Shown: positions 5,902 through 17,584, numbered from the stretch's first letter. The stretch: DNA of 28,156 nucleotides from Stenotrophomonas maltophilia (GCA_002387845.1 DGLB01000004.1:1-28156); one strand, 5' to 3'. Numbers and translations: made by a program. The notes: generated by a model not told the origin, from the letters alone.

Positions 5902-6882
5902 ATGAAGATGGGAATGCGTGGCGCCGCGGCGTCGGTTCTGATTCTGGCGATGGGTACCTCCGGTGCCGCCCTGTCGCAACAACCGGCTGCCGCCCCGGCC
6001 GCCAAGGAGACCTCTGCTTTGACCTCCCAGAAAGACAAGCTCAGCTACGCCATTGGCCTGGATGTGGCCAATTCCTTCGCCCCGATTGCTGAAGAAATCG
6101 ATCTGGCCGCGCTGCGCCGTGGCGTGGAAAACGCCTTCGCCGGCAAGCAGCCGCTGATCACCCAGGAAGAAGCGCAGAAGACCGACCAGGCCCTGCGCAT
6201 GTCGATGGCGGTCAAGGCCGGCCAGCCGATCCCGGGCCAGGCCCCGGGCACTGCGGCTCCGAAGGTGGACCGTGAGAAGGTCGGCCTGATGCTGGGCAGC
6301 TATGCCGTTGGCCCGTCGCTGGCCGCACTGAAGGAAGATCTGGACCTGACCGCGCTGTTCGACGCGATCTCGACCAGCTTCAGCAAGGGCACGCCGAAGA
6401 TGACCGCCGACCAGGCCAAGTCCACGCTGGAAGGCTTCATGGCCGCCAAGCAGGCCGAAATGCAGGCCAAGGCGGCTGCCCAGGCCGGCACCAACCGTGC
6501 TGAAGGCAATGCCTTCCTGAACAAGAACAAGACCGTGCCGGGTGTGGTGACCACCGCGTCGGGCCTGCAGTACCAGGTGCTGCGTCCGGGTTCGGGCGAG
6601 CGCCCGATGCCGACCAGCAAGGTCCGCGTGAACTACGAAGGCAAGCTGCTTGACGGCACCGTGTTCGACAGCAGCTACCAGCGCGGCACCCCGGCCGAGT
6701 TCGGCCTGGACCAGGTGATCAAGGGCTGGACCGAAGGCGTTGCGCTGATGCCGGTCGGCTCCAAGTACCGCTTCTGGATCCCGGGTGAGCTGGCCTACGG
6801 CGAAGCCGGCACGCAGGGCGGCCCGATCGGCCCGAATGCGACGCTGACCTTCGACGTCGAACTGCTCACCATCCTGCCTTAA
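5902..6882 (+). CDS. FKBP-type peptidyl-prolyl isomerase, Mip/FkpA-like, with doubled N-terminal domain
   Basis: A 326-residue predicted periplasmic folding catalyst. A signal peptide occupies about residues 1-27. Two related FKBP_N-type segments follow: one with YAIGLDVANSF, IDLAALRRGVENAFAG and ITQEEAQK, a second with GLMLGSYAVGPSL, LDLTALFDAISTSFSKG and MTADQAKS. A helical linker (AAKQAEMQAKAAAQAG) leads to the FKBP domain (about 215-326: VNYEGKLLDGTVFDSSY, VIKGWTEGV, FWIPGELAYGE). Mip and FkpA usually have one N-terminal dimerisation segment, so the duplication is unusual in length. Start 5902 is chosen over 5893 because AGGA (5889-5892) directly abuts 5893 but lies nine bases from 5902. 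Confidence 0.9.
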   Translation: MKMGMRGAAASVLILAMGTSGAALSQQPAAAPAAKETSALTSQKDKLSYAIGLDVANSFAPIAEEIDLAALRRGVENAFAGKQPLITQEEAQKTDQALRMSMAVKAGQPIPGQAPGTAAPKVDREKVGLMLGSYAVGPSLAALKEDLDLTALFDAISTSFSKGTPKMTADQAKSTLEGFMAAKQAEMQAKAAAQAGTNRAEGNAFLNKNKTVPGVVTTASGLQYQVLRPGSGERPMPTSKVRVNYEGKLLDGTVFDSSYQRGTPAEFGLDQVIKGWTEGVALMPVGSKYRFWIPGELAYGEAGTQGGPIGPNATLTFDVELLTILP

Positions 6883-6903
6883 AGGAACGGAGCCATCACG
6901 GAC

Positions 6904-8253
6904 ATGCGCGTCGCGATTTTTGGTACGGGCTACGTCGGGCTGGTCACCGGTACCTGCCTGGCCGATGTCGGCCACCAGGTGGTCTGCGTCGATATCGACC
7001 AGGCCAAGGTGGACGGCCTCAACCAGGGCATCATCCCGATCTACGAGCCGGGCCTGGAGCCCATGGTCAAGGCCAACCATGCCGCGGCGCGGCTGGCCTT
7101 CACCACCGACGCTGCGAGCGCCATCGCGCATGGCCAGGTGATCTTCATCGCGGTCGGCACGCCGCCCGATGAAGACGGCAGCGCCGACCTGCAGTACGTG
7201 CTGGCTGTGGCCCGCACCATCGGCCAGCATATGCAGGTGCCGACCGTGGTGGTCAACAAGTCGACGGTGCCGGTGGGCACCGCCGACAAAGTACGTGCCG
7301 CCATCGCCGAGGTGCTGGCCGCACGCGGGGTGGAGATCGCGTTCGACGTGGTCTCCAACCCGGAATTCCTCAAGGAAGGTGACGCGGTTGCCGACTGCAT
7401 GCGGCCGGACCGCATCGTGGTGGGCGCGTCCAATCCCGATTCGGTGGCGCTGATGCGCCGCCTGTACGCACCGTTCAACCGCAACCACGACCGCGTGGTG
7501 GAAATGGACGTGCGTTCGGCCGAACTGACCAAGTACGCCGCCAACGCCATGCTGGCCACCAAGATTTCGTTCATGAACGAAATCGCCAACATCGCCGAGC
7601 GCGTCGGGGCTGACGTCGAGCAGGTCCGCCAGGGCATTGGCTCGGACCCGCGCATCGGCTGGCATTTCATCTACCCGGGTGCCGGTTACGGCGGCTCGTG
7701 CTTCCCCAAGGACGTGCAGGCACTGGCCCGCACCGCGCAGCAGTACGGGCATGAGCCCAAGCTGCTCACTGCCGTGGAAGCGGTGAACGATGCCCAGAAG
7801 GGCCATCTGTTCGAACTGATCCAGCGCCACTACGACCGTGGCGAAGACGAAGGCGTGCGTGGCCGTACCTTCGCGGTGTGGGGGTTGGCGTTCAAGCCGA
7901 ACACCGACGACATGCGCGAGGCCTCCAGCCGTCGCCTGCTGGCGCAGCTGTGGGAGGGCGGTGCCAAGGTGCGTGCGTACGACCCGGAAGCCACCCACGA
8001 AGCACAGCGCATCTTCGGCGAGCGCGACGACCTGGTCTTCTGCGACAGCGCCAACGCCGCTCTGGAAGGGGCCGATGCGCTGGTGGTGGTGACCGAGTGG
8101 AAGCAGTTCCGCAGCCCGGATTTCGCCCTGCTGCGCGAAAAGCTCAAGGATGCGGTGGTCTTCGACGGCCGCAATCTGTACAACCCGCAGGACATCGAAG
8201 CGGCGGGTGTGGCTTACTACGGCATTGGCCGGGGGCGCTCGCTGCATGAATGA
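6904..8253 (+). CDS. ugd: UDP-glucose 6-dehydrogenase
   Basis: A 449-residue cytoplasmic enzyme that oxidises UDP-glucose to UDP-glucuronate with two NAD+, supplying sugars for polysaccharide and lipid A modification. The N-terminal Rossmann motif is GTGYVG (residues 7-12). The substrate-binding and catalytic regions show NPEFLKEGDAV, a KYAANAMLATKISFMNE-type helix, and the catalytic thiol Cys266 in YGGSCFPKD. The C-terminal domain includes WGLAFKPNTDDMREA. Length matches the bacterial family. The gene starts 21 bases after the FKBP stop, with AAAGGAACGGAG in between, so cotranscription is likely. Its last eight bases overlap slyX. Confidence 0.95.
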   Translation: MRVAIFGTGYVGLVTGTCLADVGHQVVCVDIDQAKVDGLNQGIIPIYEPGLEPMVKANHAAARLAFTTDAASAIAHGQVIFIAVGTPPDEDGSADLQYVLAVARTIGQHMQVPTVVVNKSTVPVGTADKVRAAIAEVLAARGVEIAFDVVSNPEFLKEGDAVADCMRPDRIVVGASNPDSVALMRRLYAPFNRNHDRVVEMDVRSAELTKYAANAMLATKISFMNEIANIAERVGADVEQVRQGIGSDPRIGWHFIYPGAGYGGSCFPKDVQALARTAQQYGHEPKLLTAVEAVNDAQKGHLFELIQRHYDRGEDEGVRGRTFAVWGLAFKPNTDDMREASSRRLLAQLWEGGAKVRAYDPEATHEAQRIFGERDDLVFCDSANAALEGADALVVVTEWKQFRSPDFALLREKLKDAVVFDGRNLYNPQDIEAAGVAYYGIGRGRSLHE

Positions 8254-8485
8254 GCTGATTCCCTCCGCGCGTGAACAGGCGCTGGAAGCGCGCCTGATCG
8301 AGCTGGAAATGCGCGTGTCCTTCCAGGAACAGGCGCTGGCCGAACTGAGCGAGGCGTTGGCCGATGCCCGTATCGAGGGCAACCGCAACGCCGAGCTGAC
8401 CAAACTGCTGCTGGAAGACCTGGGCAAGGTCCGAAACGCGCTGTATTCCGATCCGGGCGAAGAACCGCCGCCCCCGCACTACTGA
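8246..8485 (+). CDS. slyX: SlyX family protein
   Basis: A 79-residue protein that is almost entirely coiled coil: EARLIELEMRVSFQEQALAEL, here read as two segments (EARLIELEMRVSF, QEQALAELSEAL), then a charged helix and a proline-rich end PPPPHY, which is the family hallmark. SlyX function is not known. It starts eight bases before the ugd stop, so translation is likely coupled. An upstream Met in the same frame (8150) would add 32 residues of unrelated sequence and is rejected. Confidence 0.9.
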   Translation: MNELIPSAREQALEARLIELEMRVSFQEQALAELSEALADARIEGNRNAELTKLLLEDLGKVRNALYSDPGEEPPPPHY

Positions 8486-8498
8486 TCGACCTGACATC

Positions 8499-9200
8499 AT
8501 GAGCGATACCCTCCGCGACCAGCTGCTGGGCCTGGGCTTCAAAGCCGCGCCGCAGCCCGAACGCAAACCCGAGCGCAAGCCCGATGCCCGCCGCGACGGC
8601 CGCCCCGGTGGCAAGCCGCAGGGCGCGCGCCCTGCCGGCAAGCCTGGCGATGGCCCGCGTCCGCCGCGCGAAGGCGACGCCCGCCGTGGACCGCCGGGCA
8701 AGGGCCGTCCGCACGGCAACGGTCCGCGCCCGGGCCAAGGACCGAACAGCGGGGCGGGCAAGCCGCGCTCGCGCGAGGACATCGACCTGGCCAAGGCCTA
8801 TGCGATCCGCGCGCAGAAGGAAAAGGACGACCGCATTGAAGCCGAGCGCCTGAAGCAGGAAGAGGCGCGCGTGCGTCGCGAGGCCAAGGCCAAGCTGGAC
8901 GAACTGCTCAAGGACAAGGGCCTGAACGACGAAGCGGCCGACATTGCCCGGCACTTCCCGTATGGCGGCAAGATCAAGCGCATCTACGTCAATGCCGAAC
9001 AGTTGCGCCAGCTCAACGCCGGCGAACTGGGCGTGGTGCAGAGCGGTGGGCGCTATCTGCTGGTGACGGCAGCGGTGCTGGCCGAAGCCGAGGCGATCTT
9101 CGCGGCGGCGGTTGCATTGCGCGTTGATCCGAACGCGCCGGCCGAAGACGATCCCTACGCCGACCCGCAGTACCAGGTGCCGGACGACCTGGTCTGGTAA
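8499..9200 (+). CDS. DUF2058 (YaiL-like) nucleoprotein
   Basis: A 233-residue protein of the DUF2058 family, for which a nucleic-acid-associated role has been proposed. The N-terminus (MSDTLRDQLLGLGFK) is typical. Residues about 15-88 form a basic, Pro/Gly/Arg-rich low-complexity region that looks disordered and RNA-binding. A charged helix follows (KAYAIRAQKEKDDRIEAERL), then the conserved domain with HFPYGGKIKRIYV and a C-terminal DDPYADPQYQVPDDLVW. It lies 13 bases after slyX on the same strand. No strong Shine-Dalgarno is seen before the ATG. Confidence 0.85.
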   Translation: MSDTLRDQLLGLGFKAAPQPERKPERKPDARRDGRPGGKPQGARPAGKPGDGPRPPREGDARRGPPGKGRPHGNGPRPGQGPNSGAGKPRSREDIDLAKAYAIRAQKEKDDRIEAERLKQEEARVRREAKAKLDELLKDKGLNDEAADIARHFPYGGKIKRIYVNAEQLRQLNAGELGVVQSGGRYLLVTAAVLAEAEAIFAAAVALRVDPNAPAEDDPYADPQYQVPDDLVW

Positions 9201-9218
9201 AGGTTGTTTACGGTGCGC

Positions 9219-9244
9219 GTCGGCCGGCCAACGGCCGGCGCTAC
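9219..9244 (-). repeat. SMAG-type palindrome between convergent genes
   Basis: On the minus strand it starts GTAGCGCCGGCC and folds as GCCGGCC/GGCCGGC around GTT. It fills most of the 40 bases between the convergent DUF2058 and MFS genes, and its TAG (9241-9243) is the MFS stop codon. It may act as a bidirectional terminator or mRNA end protector. Confidence 0.75.
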
Positions 9245-10425
9245 CGGGCGCGCATGCGCCCCTGCCGGATCAACGGCAAACTGATCGCAAAGAAGCACAA
9301 CACCGCGCCCACGGCCGCAAACCCGGCCCCGGCCAGGAATGCCGTTCGCCCGTGGTCGATGTTCCACAGCTGCCCGGCAATCAGCGCTCCGAGCACGCCG
9401 CCCACCCCGGACGAAAATCCATACAGCAGCCCCTGCCCGTGCCCGTTGAGGCGGCCGGGGAAGTAGATCGCCAGCATCTGCATCGCTGCCGCGAAGAACG
9501 CGGCAAACCCCAGCGCATGTGCGGTCTGCACCACCAGCATCACGCCCAGGTGCTGCGGGAACAACGCCGTCACTGTCCAGCGGATCGCTGAACTGATCAG
9601 GGCGATCAGCAGCATCCAGCTGGCGTCATAGCGGCGGAAGAAGCGTCCGATGGTGAAGAACACCCCCACCTCGAACACCACGCCCACGGTCCACAGCAGG
9701 CCCAGGGTGGACGTGGCGTAGCCGAACTGGTCCATGTAGACCGAGAAGAACGTGTAGTACGGTCCGAATGATAGCTGCTCCATGAACGCGGCCAGGAAAA
9801 AGGCCGCCACCGCCGGCTTGCGCACGATCTGCCAGAAGCCGCTGGCGTCGCCCTCGGTCTTGTGGAAATCACGCGCATAGCGGTTGGCGAAGGCCGAGGC
9901 CACCAGCAGGCCGAACAGCGGCAGCATCAGCCACGGCAGCCGGTGCGCCTGGCTGCTGCCATCGGCCCCTTCGATCAGCCAGCCAAAGCCCATCACCACC
10001 GCGATGAAGCCCAACGATCCCCACACCCGTATCAATCCATAGCGATGACTGTCGTTGCCCAGGTGGGTGAGGGTGATCGATTCGAACTGCGGCATCACCG
10101 CGTTGTAGAAGAAGCAGAACACGATCATCGCCGGATACATCCACGGCTGCGGCAGCGGCAGCAGGAACGCGCAGAAGGTGAGCAGGGTCAGCACACTGCC
10201 CACCCGCAGCCACAGGATCGGCCGCGGCGACGCCGCCGCGATCGAGGTCCAGGTCGTCGGCGCGACAATACGGGTGGCATACCACAGCCCCATCATCACG
10301 CTGATCGCGGTCACGCTCATCCCGCGCGAGGTCAGGAACAGCGACCAATAGGGCGTAAACGCGCCCAACGCCGCGTAGTAGAACAGGTAGTAGCTGGAAA
10401 GGCGCGCAACCGGAACCGCGTTCAT
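9241..10425 (-). CDS. MFS transporter (HcaT / nucleoside-symporter-like)
   Basis: A 394-residue inner-membrane carrier with about 12 hydrophobic segments. The N-terminus (SSYYLFYYAALGAFTPYWSLFL) and the long first half resemble the HcaT/phenylpropionate and nucleoside:proton symporter branch (MFS_1-like family); that branch is a family-level guess and the substrate is unknown. The helix 5 region has RVWGSLGFIA. The start at 10425 is chosen for fit to the family N-terminus; 10434 is a possible alternative and neither has a strong Shine-Dalgarno. It follows metH on the same strand, with two SMAG repeats in the 73-base gap, and ends in a stop given by another SMAG. Confidence 0.85.
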   Translation of the reverse strand: MNAVPVARLSSYYLFYYAALGAFTPYWSLFLTSRGMSVTAISVMMGLWYATRIVAPTTWTSIAAASPRPILWLRVGSVLTLLTFCAFLLPLPQPWMYPAMIVFCFFYNAVMPQFESITLTHLGNDSHRYGLIRVWGSLGFIAVVMGFGWLIEGADGSSQAHRLPWLMLPLFGLLVASAFANRYARDFHKTEGDASGFWQIVRKPAVAAFFLAAFMEQLSFGPYYTFFSVYMDQFGYATSTLGLLWTVGVVFEVGVFFTIGRFFRRYDASWMLLIALISSAIRWTVTALFPQHLGVMLVVQTAHALGFAAFFAAAMQMLAIYFPGRLNGHGQGLLYGFSSGVGGVLGALIAGQLWNIDHGRTAFLAGAGFAAVGAVLCFFAISLPLIRQGRMRAR

Positions 10426-10439
10426 TTGAAACATCCACT

Positions 10440-10463
10440 GTAGAGCCGGGCTTGCCCGGCTGC
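10440..10463 (+). repeat. SMAG-type palindrome, tandem copy 1
   Basis: GTAGAGCCGGGC then TTGCCCGGCTGC, identical to the copy at 10471-10494. It lies between metH and the MFS gene, close to the MFS start. Confidence 0.85.
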
Positions 10464-10470
10464 CCACACC

Positions 10471-10494
10471 GTAGAGCCGGGCTTGCCCGGCTGC
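10471..10494 (+). repeat. SMAG-type palindrome, tandem copy 2
   Basis: Identical to 10440-10463, with a 31-base period. It begins five bases past the metH stop and could stabilise or attenuate the metH transcript before the MFS gene. Confidence 0.85.
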
Positions 10495-10498
10495 GCGG

Positions 10499-13182
<2,684 letters not shown>

Positions 13183-13186
<4 letters not shown>

Positions 13187-14274
13187 GCGGCCTGTTCCTG
13201 CGCGTGCGGCAGCGCCCGCGGCGGCAGCCCGGCCACCGCCAGCGCAATGGCGCGGATATGGTCGGGGGTGGAGCCGCAACAGCCGCCGACCATGTTGAGC
13301 AGGCCGTCCTGGGCGAAGCCGCGCAGGGTGGCGGCCATCTCATCCGGGGTCTCGTCGTACTCGCCGAACGCGTTGGGAAGACCGGCGTTGGGGTGCGCGC
13401 TGACGTAGCAGTCGGCGACCTGTCCCAGGGTTTCCACATGCGGGCGCATGGCGTCGGCACCCAGTGCGCAGTTCAGTCCGATCGACAACGGCCGTGAGTG
13501 CGCCAGCGAGGCATGGAAGGCATCGGCGGTCTGCCCGGACAGGGTGCGGCCGGAGGCGTCGGTGATCGTGCCGGAGATCATGATCGGCAGGCGCGCGCCG
13601 CGATCATCGAAGGCTTCCTCGATGGCGAACAGCGCGGCTTTGGCGTTGAGCGTGTCGAAGATCGTTTCGACCATCAAGGTGTCGGCACCGCCGTCGATCA
13701 GCCCATCGATGGCCTCGCGGTAGGTCTCACGAAGTGCATCGAAGCTCGTATTGCGGAAGCCGGGATCATTCACGTCGGGGCTGATCGACGCGGTACGGCT
13801 GGTGGGGCCGAGCACGCCGATGACGAAGCGCGGCTTGTCCGGCGTGGTCGCCTCGATGGCATCGCAACAGGCGCGCGCCACCGCTGCGCCCGCCTTGTTG
13901 AGCTCATACACCAGGTGTTCCAGGTGATAGTCGGCCTGGCTCACCGACGTGGCGTTGAAGGTGTTGGTTTCGATCAGATCCGCGCCGGCGTCGAGATAGG
14001 CGGTGTGGATGCCGGCGATCACCTCCGGCCTGGTCAGCAGCAGCAGGTCGTTGTTGCCCTTCAGGTCGTGGCCTTCCGGCGTGCCGTGGTCGCAGCCCGC
14101 ACCGTGCTGATGATCGAAGCCGCCGGCGAAGCGCTCGCCGCGGTAGTCGTTTTCTTCCAGTCCATGGCGCTGGATCATCGTGCCCATCGCACCGTCGATG
14201 ATCAGGATGCGCTCGGCAAGCGCCGATTCGAGGGCGCGGACACGTTCGGGGTGCAACCACGGCAGGGACGACAT
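13183..14274 (-). CDS. metH: Homocysteine methyltransferase subunit of methionine synthase (split MetH, part 1)
   Basis: A 363-residue protein equal to the N-terminal homocysteine-binding domain of MetH, which transfers the methyl group from methylcobalamin to homocysteine. It begins with ILIIDGAMGTMIQ and has ETNTFNATS, GVLGPTSRTASISPDVNDPG and the zinc-thiolate cysteines Cys269 (LNCALGA) and Cys332-Cys333 (GGCCGSTP). A His-rich insertion (GGFDHQHGAGCDHG, about 51-64) sits where other MetH proteins have a shorter loop. The start lies seven bases after the ArsR/methyltransferase gene, with GAGG overlapping that gene's TGA stop as Shine-Dalgarno. The stop overlaps the start of the second subunit. 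Confidence 0.95.
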
Positions 14275-14281
14275 GGAAACC

Positions 14282-15211
14282 TCAGGGCTTGGTGGCGATC
14301 AGCGAGATGACTTCGAAATGCGGCGGCCGCTTCTCACGGGTCACCGTTTCCAGATTGGAGACCACCAGCCCCGCCTTCTCGGCAAACTTGCGCAGTTCCT
14401 TGTCACTGAAGCCGAGATTGACGTGGCCATAGGCTTCCACGGCAGCCTTGTGCTCGTGACGGGCCAGACTGCACAGCAGCAGGCGACCGCCGGAGCGGAG
14501 CACGCGGGCGCCTTCGGCGACGGCCTGGGCCGGCTTGGCGGCATAGGTCAGCGCATGCATCAGCACCACCAGGTCGAAACTGCGGTCCTTGAACGGCAGG
14601 GCGTGCATGTCGCCTTCGCGCACCTCGACATTGGCCAGCCGGCGCAGGCGTTCGCTGGCGGCGGCGACCACGCGGGCGCTGGTGTCGATGCAGATGTAGC
14701 GCTTGGCATGCGGGGCGACCAGTTCGGCCAGCACCCCGTCGCCGGAGGCGATGTCGAGCACGTCGCCGGTTTCCAGCAGGGGCAGGGCGGTGCGGGCGAG
14801 CGCTTCCCATGTGCGGCCGGGGGAGTAATGGCGCTCCATGTCGCCGGCCACGCTGTCGGCCCAGTTCTGGTCGGCGGCACGGCTGGCCAGCACCCCGGCC
14901 ACGCGTTCAGCATCCTGGCGCAGCAACGGGTCGTCGCTGCCGGTGCTCAAGGCATGCCACAATGCGCGCTGCGCCGGGTCCAGCGCGGCGTCGTCGAAGC
15001 GGTAGTACGCGGACACGCCGGCACGGCGGTCGCGCACCAGCCCGGCCTCCTTCAGTTTGGCCAGGTGGGTCGACACGCGGGGCTGTGCCAGCGTGGTGAT
15101 GGCCGACAATTCGGCCACGGTCAGCTCTTCCTGCTCCAGCAGGGTCAGCAGGCGGACGCGGGTGGCGTCGGCGAACACTTTGAGGCGAACCGACCAGTCC
15201 TCGAGATCCAT
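14282..15211 (-). CDS. ArsR-type HTH fused to SAM methyltransferase domain (SahR-like regulator)
   Basis: A 309-residue fusion. Residues about 5-75 are an ArsR winged helix-turn-helix (FADATRVRLLTLL, VAELSAITTLAQPRVSTHLA, wing RRAGVSAYYRF). From about 140 onward it is a class I methyltransferase fold with motif I VLDIASGDG (151-159) and the acidic residue in YICID (Asp176). This architecture and the position directly before metH match SahR, the S-adenosylhomocysteine-sensing repressor of methionine-cycle genes described in Proteobacteria; sensing rather than catalysis would be its job. It lacks the CVC metal site of arsenic-type ArsR. It is the first gene of the metH operon, and a palindrome covers its start region. 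Confidence 0.88.
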   Translation of the reverse strand: MDLEDWSVRLKVFADATRVRLLTLLEQEELTVAELSAITTLAQPRVSTHLAKLKEAGLVRDRRAGVSAYYRFDDAALDPAQRALWHALSTGSDDPLLRQDAERVAGVLASRAADQNWADSVAGDMERHYSPGRTWEALARTALPLLETGDVLDIASGDGVLAELVAPHAKRYICIDTSARVVAAASERLRRLANVEVREGDMHALPFKDRSFDLVVLMHALTYAAKPAQAVAEGARVLRSGGRLLLCSLARHEHKAAVEAYGHVNLGFSDKELRKFAEKAGLVVSNLETVTREKRPPHFEVISLIATKP

Positions 15212-15243
15212 AAATATCTACCTATCGCGATATAGAGATATTT
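15212..15243. promoter_or_regulatory. 32-bp dyad: putative SahR-like operator
   Basis: AAATATCT (15212-15219) and AGATATTT (15236-15243) are perfect inverted arms sharing their centre with an inner TATCGCGATA (15223-15232); 13 of 16 half-site positions are symmetric. It begins one base upstream of the regulator's start codon and covers the only Shine-Dalgarno-like bases (AGGT), so a bound protein would block the metH operon. It may also reach the adjacent acyl-CoA dehydrogenase promoter. Confidence 0.75.
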
Positions 15244-15295
15244 TCGGTGTTTCGGCCGGTTCCGGTCAAGTCAGCCGCGATTGCCCGGCCCCCGG

Positions 15296-15301
15296 TACAA
15301 T
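15296..15301 (+). promoter_or_regulatory. Possible -10 box for the acyl-CoA dehydrogenase
   Basis: TACAAT in the divergent gap, 56 bases before the GTG start. No convincing -35 is visible at the expected spacing. Confidence 0.35.
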
Positions 15302-15357
15302 TCCGCCACACGGCCGCGTACGTAGCGGCCTTATCGACTTGAGCCTGGGAGGGTGTA

Positions 15358-16506
<1,149 letters not shown>

Positions 16507-16532
16507 TCTATTGCTGCGATTGCAGTCTCCAC

Positions 16533-16556
16533 GTAGAGCCGGGCTTGCCCGGCTGC
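16533..16556 (+). repeat. SMAG-type palindrome ending composite repeat copy 2
   Basis: Identical to the copies at 10440 and 10471 (GTAGAGCCGGGC, TTGCCCGGCTGC). It is the outer end of composite repeat copy 2. Confidence 0.85.
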
Positions 16557-16700
16557 TGTTGGATTCGTGCGAACAACCCGCCCCGGCCCCCCAGACAGAG
16601 GGTCGGTGGCCAACCAAGATCAAAATCCGTGCGTAGCCCCGGTGGGATCGGTCGACAGACGATCGCCGTGAAACGGTCAACATCCGGTAACGCATGACCA
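16533..16700 (-). repeat. Composite repeat, copy 2 (inverted)
   Basis: Read on the minus strand, it begins at about 16700 with GGTCATGCGTTACCGGATGT and TTTCACGGCGATCGTCTG, then TCGACCGATCCCACC, a middle unlike the other copies, and a tail with TCCAACAGCAGCCGGGC leading into the SMAG element. It is inverted relative to copy 3 (17306-17608) and lies just upstream of the double-CXXCG gene. Confidence 0.75.
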
Positions 16701-16753
16701 CGAAACCAAGGAACTTCGTGGTGTTGCCCGCCCCGGTCAGCAAGGAGCGCTCC

Positions 16754-17290
16754 ATGTACGTCGAAATCCAATGCCCGGACAACGACTCGGTCTGGCTTCC
16801 CGACACGAACGCACTGTGCCCTGCATGCGGCTGCAAGACTTCGCGTGACCACTGGAATCCGGAGTTCGTCCTGAAGAAGACGCGCTATGACCTGGGCATC
16901 ACCTACGACGGCTTCTACATCGCGTCCGAGCGTTTCAAGGCGGTTGCTGAAACGCTGCCCGGCAGCCAGTCCTTCATTCCGCTGCCGCCTCGAGCACATT
17001 ACCCGCGGCGCTACTATCTGATGGAATTGCTCGACCAGGTCCGCATCGACGTGGCGCGGGCGGCACCGGAATTCGGGCCGATGTGCGAGCGCTGCGGGCA
17101 GCATCGCTTCATCGTCGGCGCACGCGGCACCTTCAGTGGGGAGATGCGGGCGGATACGGGTCTGGTCCGCAGCGACCTGCAGTTCGCCGATGGCACAGGG
17201 AAGTTCTATGCATTGCTGGCCGGGTCCGAAGCGGCTGAAGTGCTTGCCCAGGCAAAGCTGGATGGCCTGTGGTTGGAGGTTGTTGAGTAG
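16754..17290 (+). CDS. Double-CXXCG motif protein (possible immunity-like protein)
   Basis: A 178-residue soluble protein with two zinc-ribbon-like motifs, CPACG (Cys22, Cys25) and CERCG (Cys111, Cys114), separated by about 85 residues with an aromatic, acidic middle. This matches the family called double-CXXCG motif proteins, which includes SitI6-type immunity proteins from Myxococcus toxin exchange systems; family placement is from memory. No toxin gene is adjacent here, so it could be an orphan immunity protein or simply an uncharacterised zinc protein. Start 16754 has AAGGAG six bases upstream; the ATG at 16694 would add 20 residues encoded partly by repeat DNA. It is the only gene between two inverted repeat copies. 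Confidence 0.75.
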   Translation: MYVEIQCPDNDSVWLPDTNALCPACGCKTSRDHWNPEFVLKKTRYDLGITYDGFYIASERFKAVAETLPGSQSFIPLPPRAHYPRRYYLMELLDQVRIDVARAAPEFGPMCERCGQHRFIVGARGTFSGEMRADTGLVRSDLQFADGTGKFYALLAGSEAAEVLAQAKLDGLWLEVVE

Positions 17291-17440
17291 GTCACGGCAA
17301 CGCCTGGATCAATGGCGGTGCCGATCCGGGGTCATGCGTTACCGGATGTTGGGGATTTCACGGCCGTCGTCTGTCGACCGACGCTACCAGGGGGCGGGCA
17401 TTTGATTTTCTGTGACCACCGATGGCCTGTCTGGGGCGTG

Positions 17441-17532
17441 CCGGGGTGGGTTTGCGGGACCGTAGAAAACATGGATGTTTTCTACGAGCCCCCATGGATG
17501 GGTTTACGGCGTGTCCCGCAAACCCACCCCGG
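17441..17532. repeat. Nested inverted repeat (cruciform-like, three-way junction)
   Basis: The outer arms CCGGGGTGGGTTTGCGGGAC and GTCCCGCAAACCCACCCCGG are perfect 20-bp complements and can extend outward by about seven more pairs including two wobbles. Inside are a near-continuous palindrome (17461-17486: CGTAGAAAACAT, GG, ATGTTTTCTACG) and a shorter one (17491-17502: CCCAT, GG, ATGGG). Both inner palindromes share CATGGATG at their centres. Confidence 0.85.
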
Positions 17533-17584
17533 TGCGCCCAAACACGGAAACCGATGACCGAGGGCTGTTCGCCAAGAACCAACA

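Larger units (their letters stand above)
16507..16753. other. Intergenic region before the double-CXXCG gene
   Basis: Almost all of it is composite repeat copy 2. Bases 16701-16753 hold the leader of the next gene, with AAGGAG at 16742-16747. No promoter stands out. An in-frame ATG at 16694 lies inside the repeat and is not taken as the start. Confidence 0.6.

Noticed and set aside
5881..8427. Long minus-strand open frame across the FKBP, ugd and slyX genes
   Set aside because: It covers three real genes on the other strand and has no domain of its own; an artefact of GC bias.
14282..15357. SAM or cobalamin riboswitch before the methionine operon
   Set aside because: The operator-like dyad abuts the start codon and there is no room or conserved B12-box or SAM-box sequence in the 146-base divergent gap.
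16694..16753. ATG at 16694 as start of the double-CXXCG gene
   Set aside because: It lies in the repeat and lacks a Shine-Dalgarno, while 16754 has AAGGAG at good spacing.
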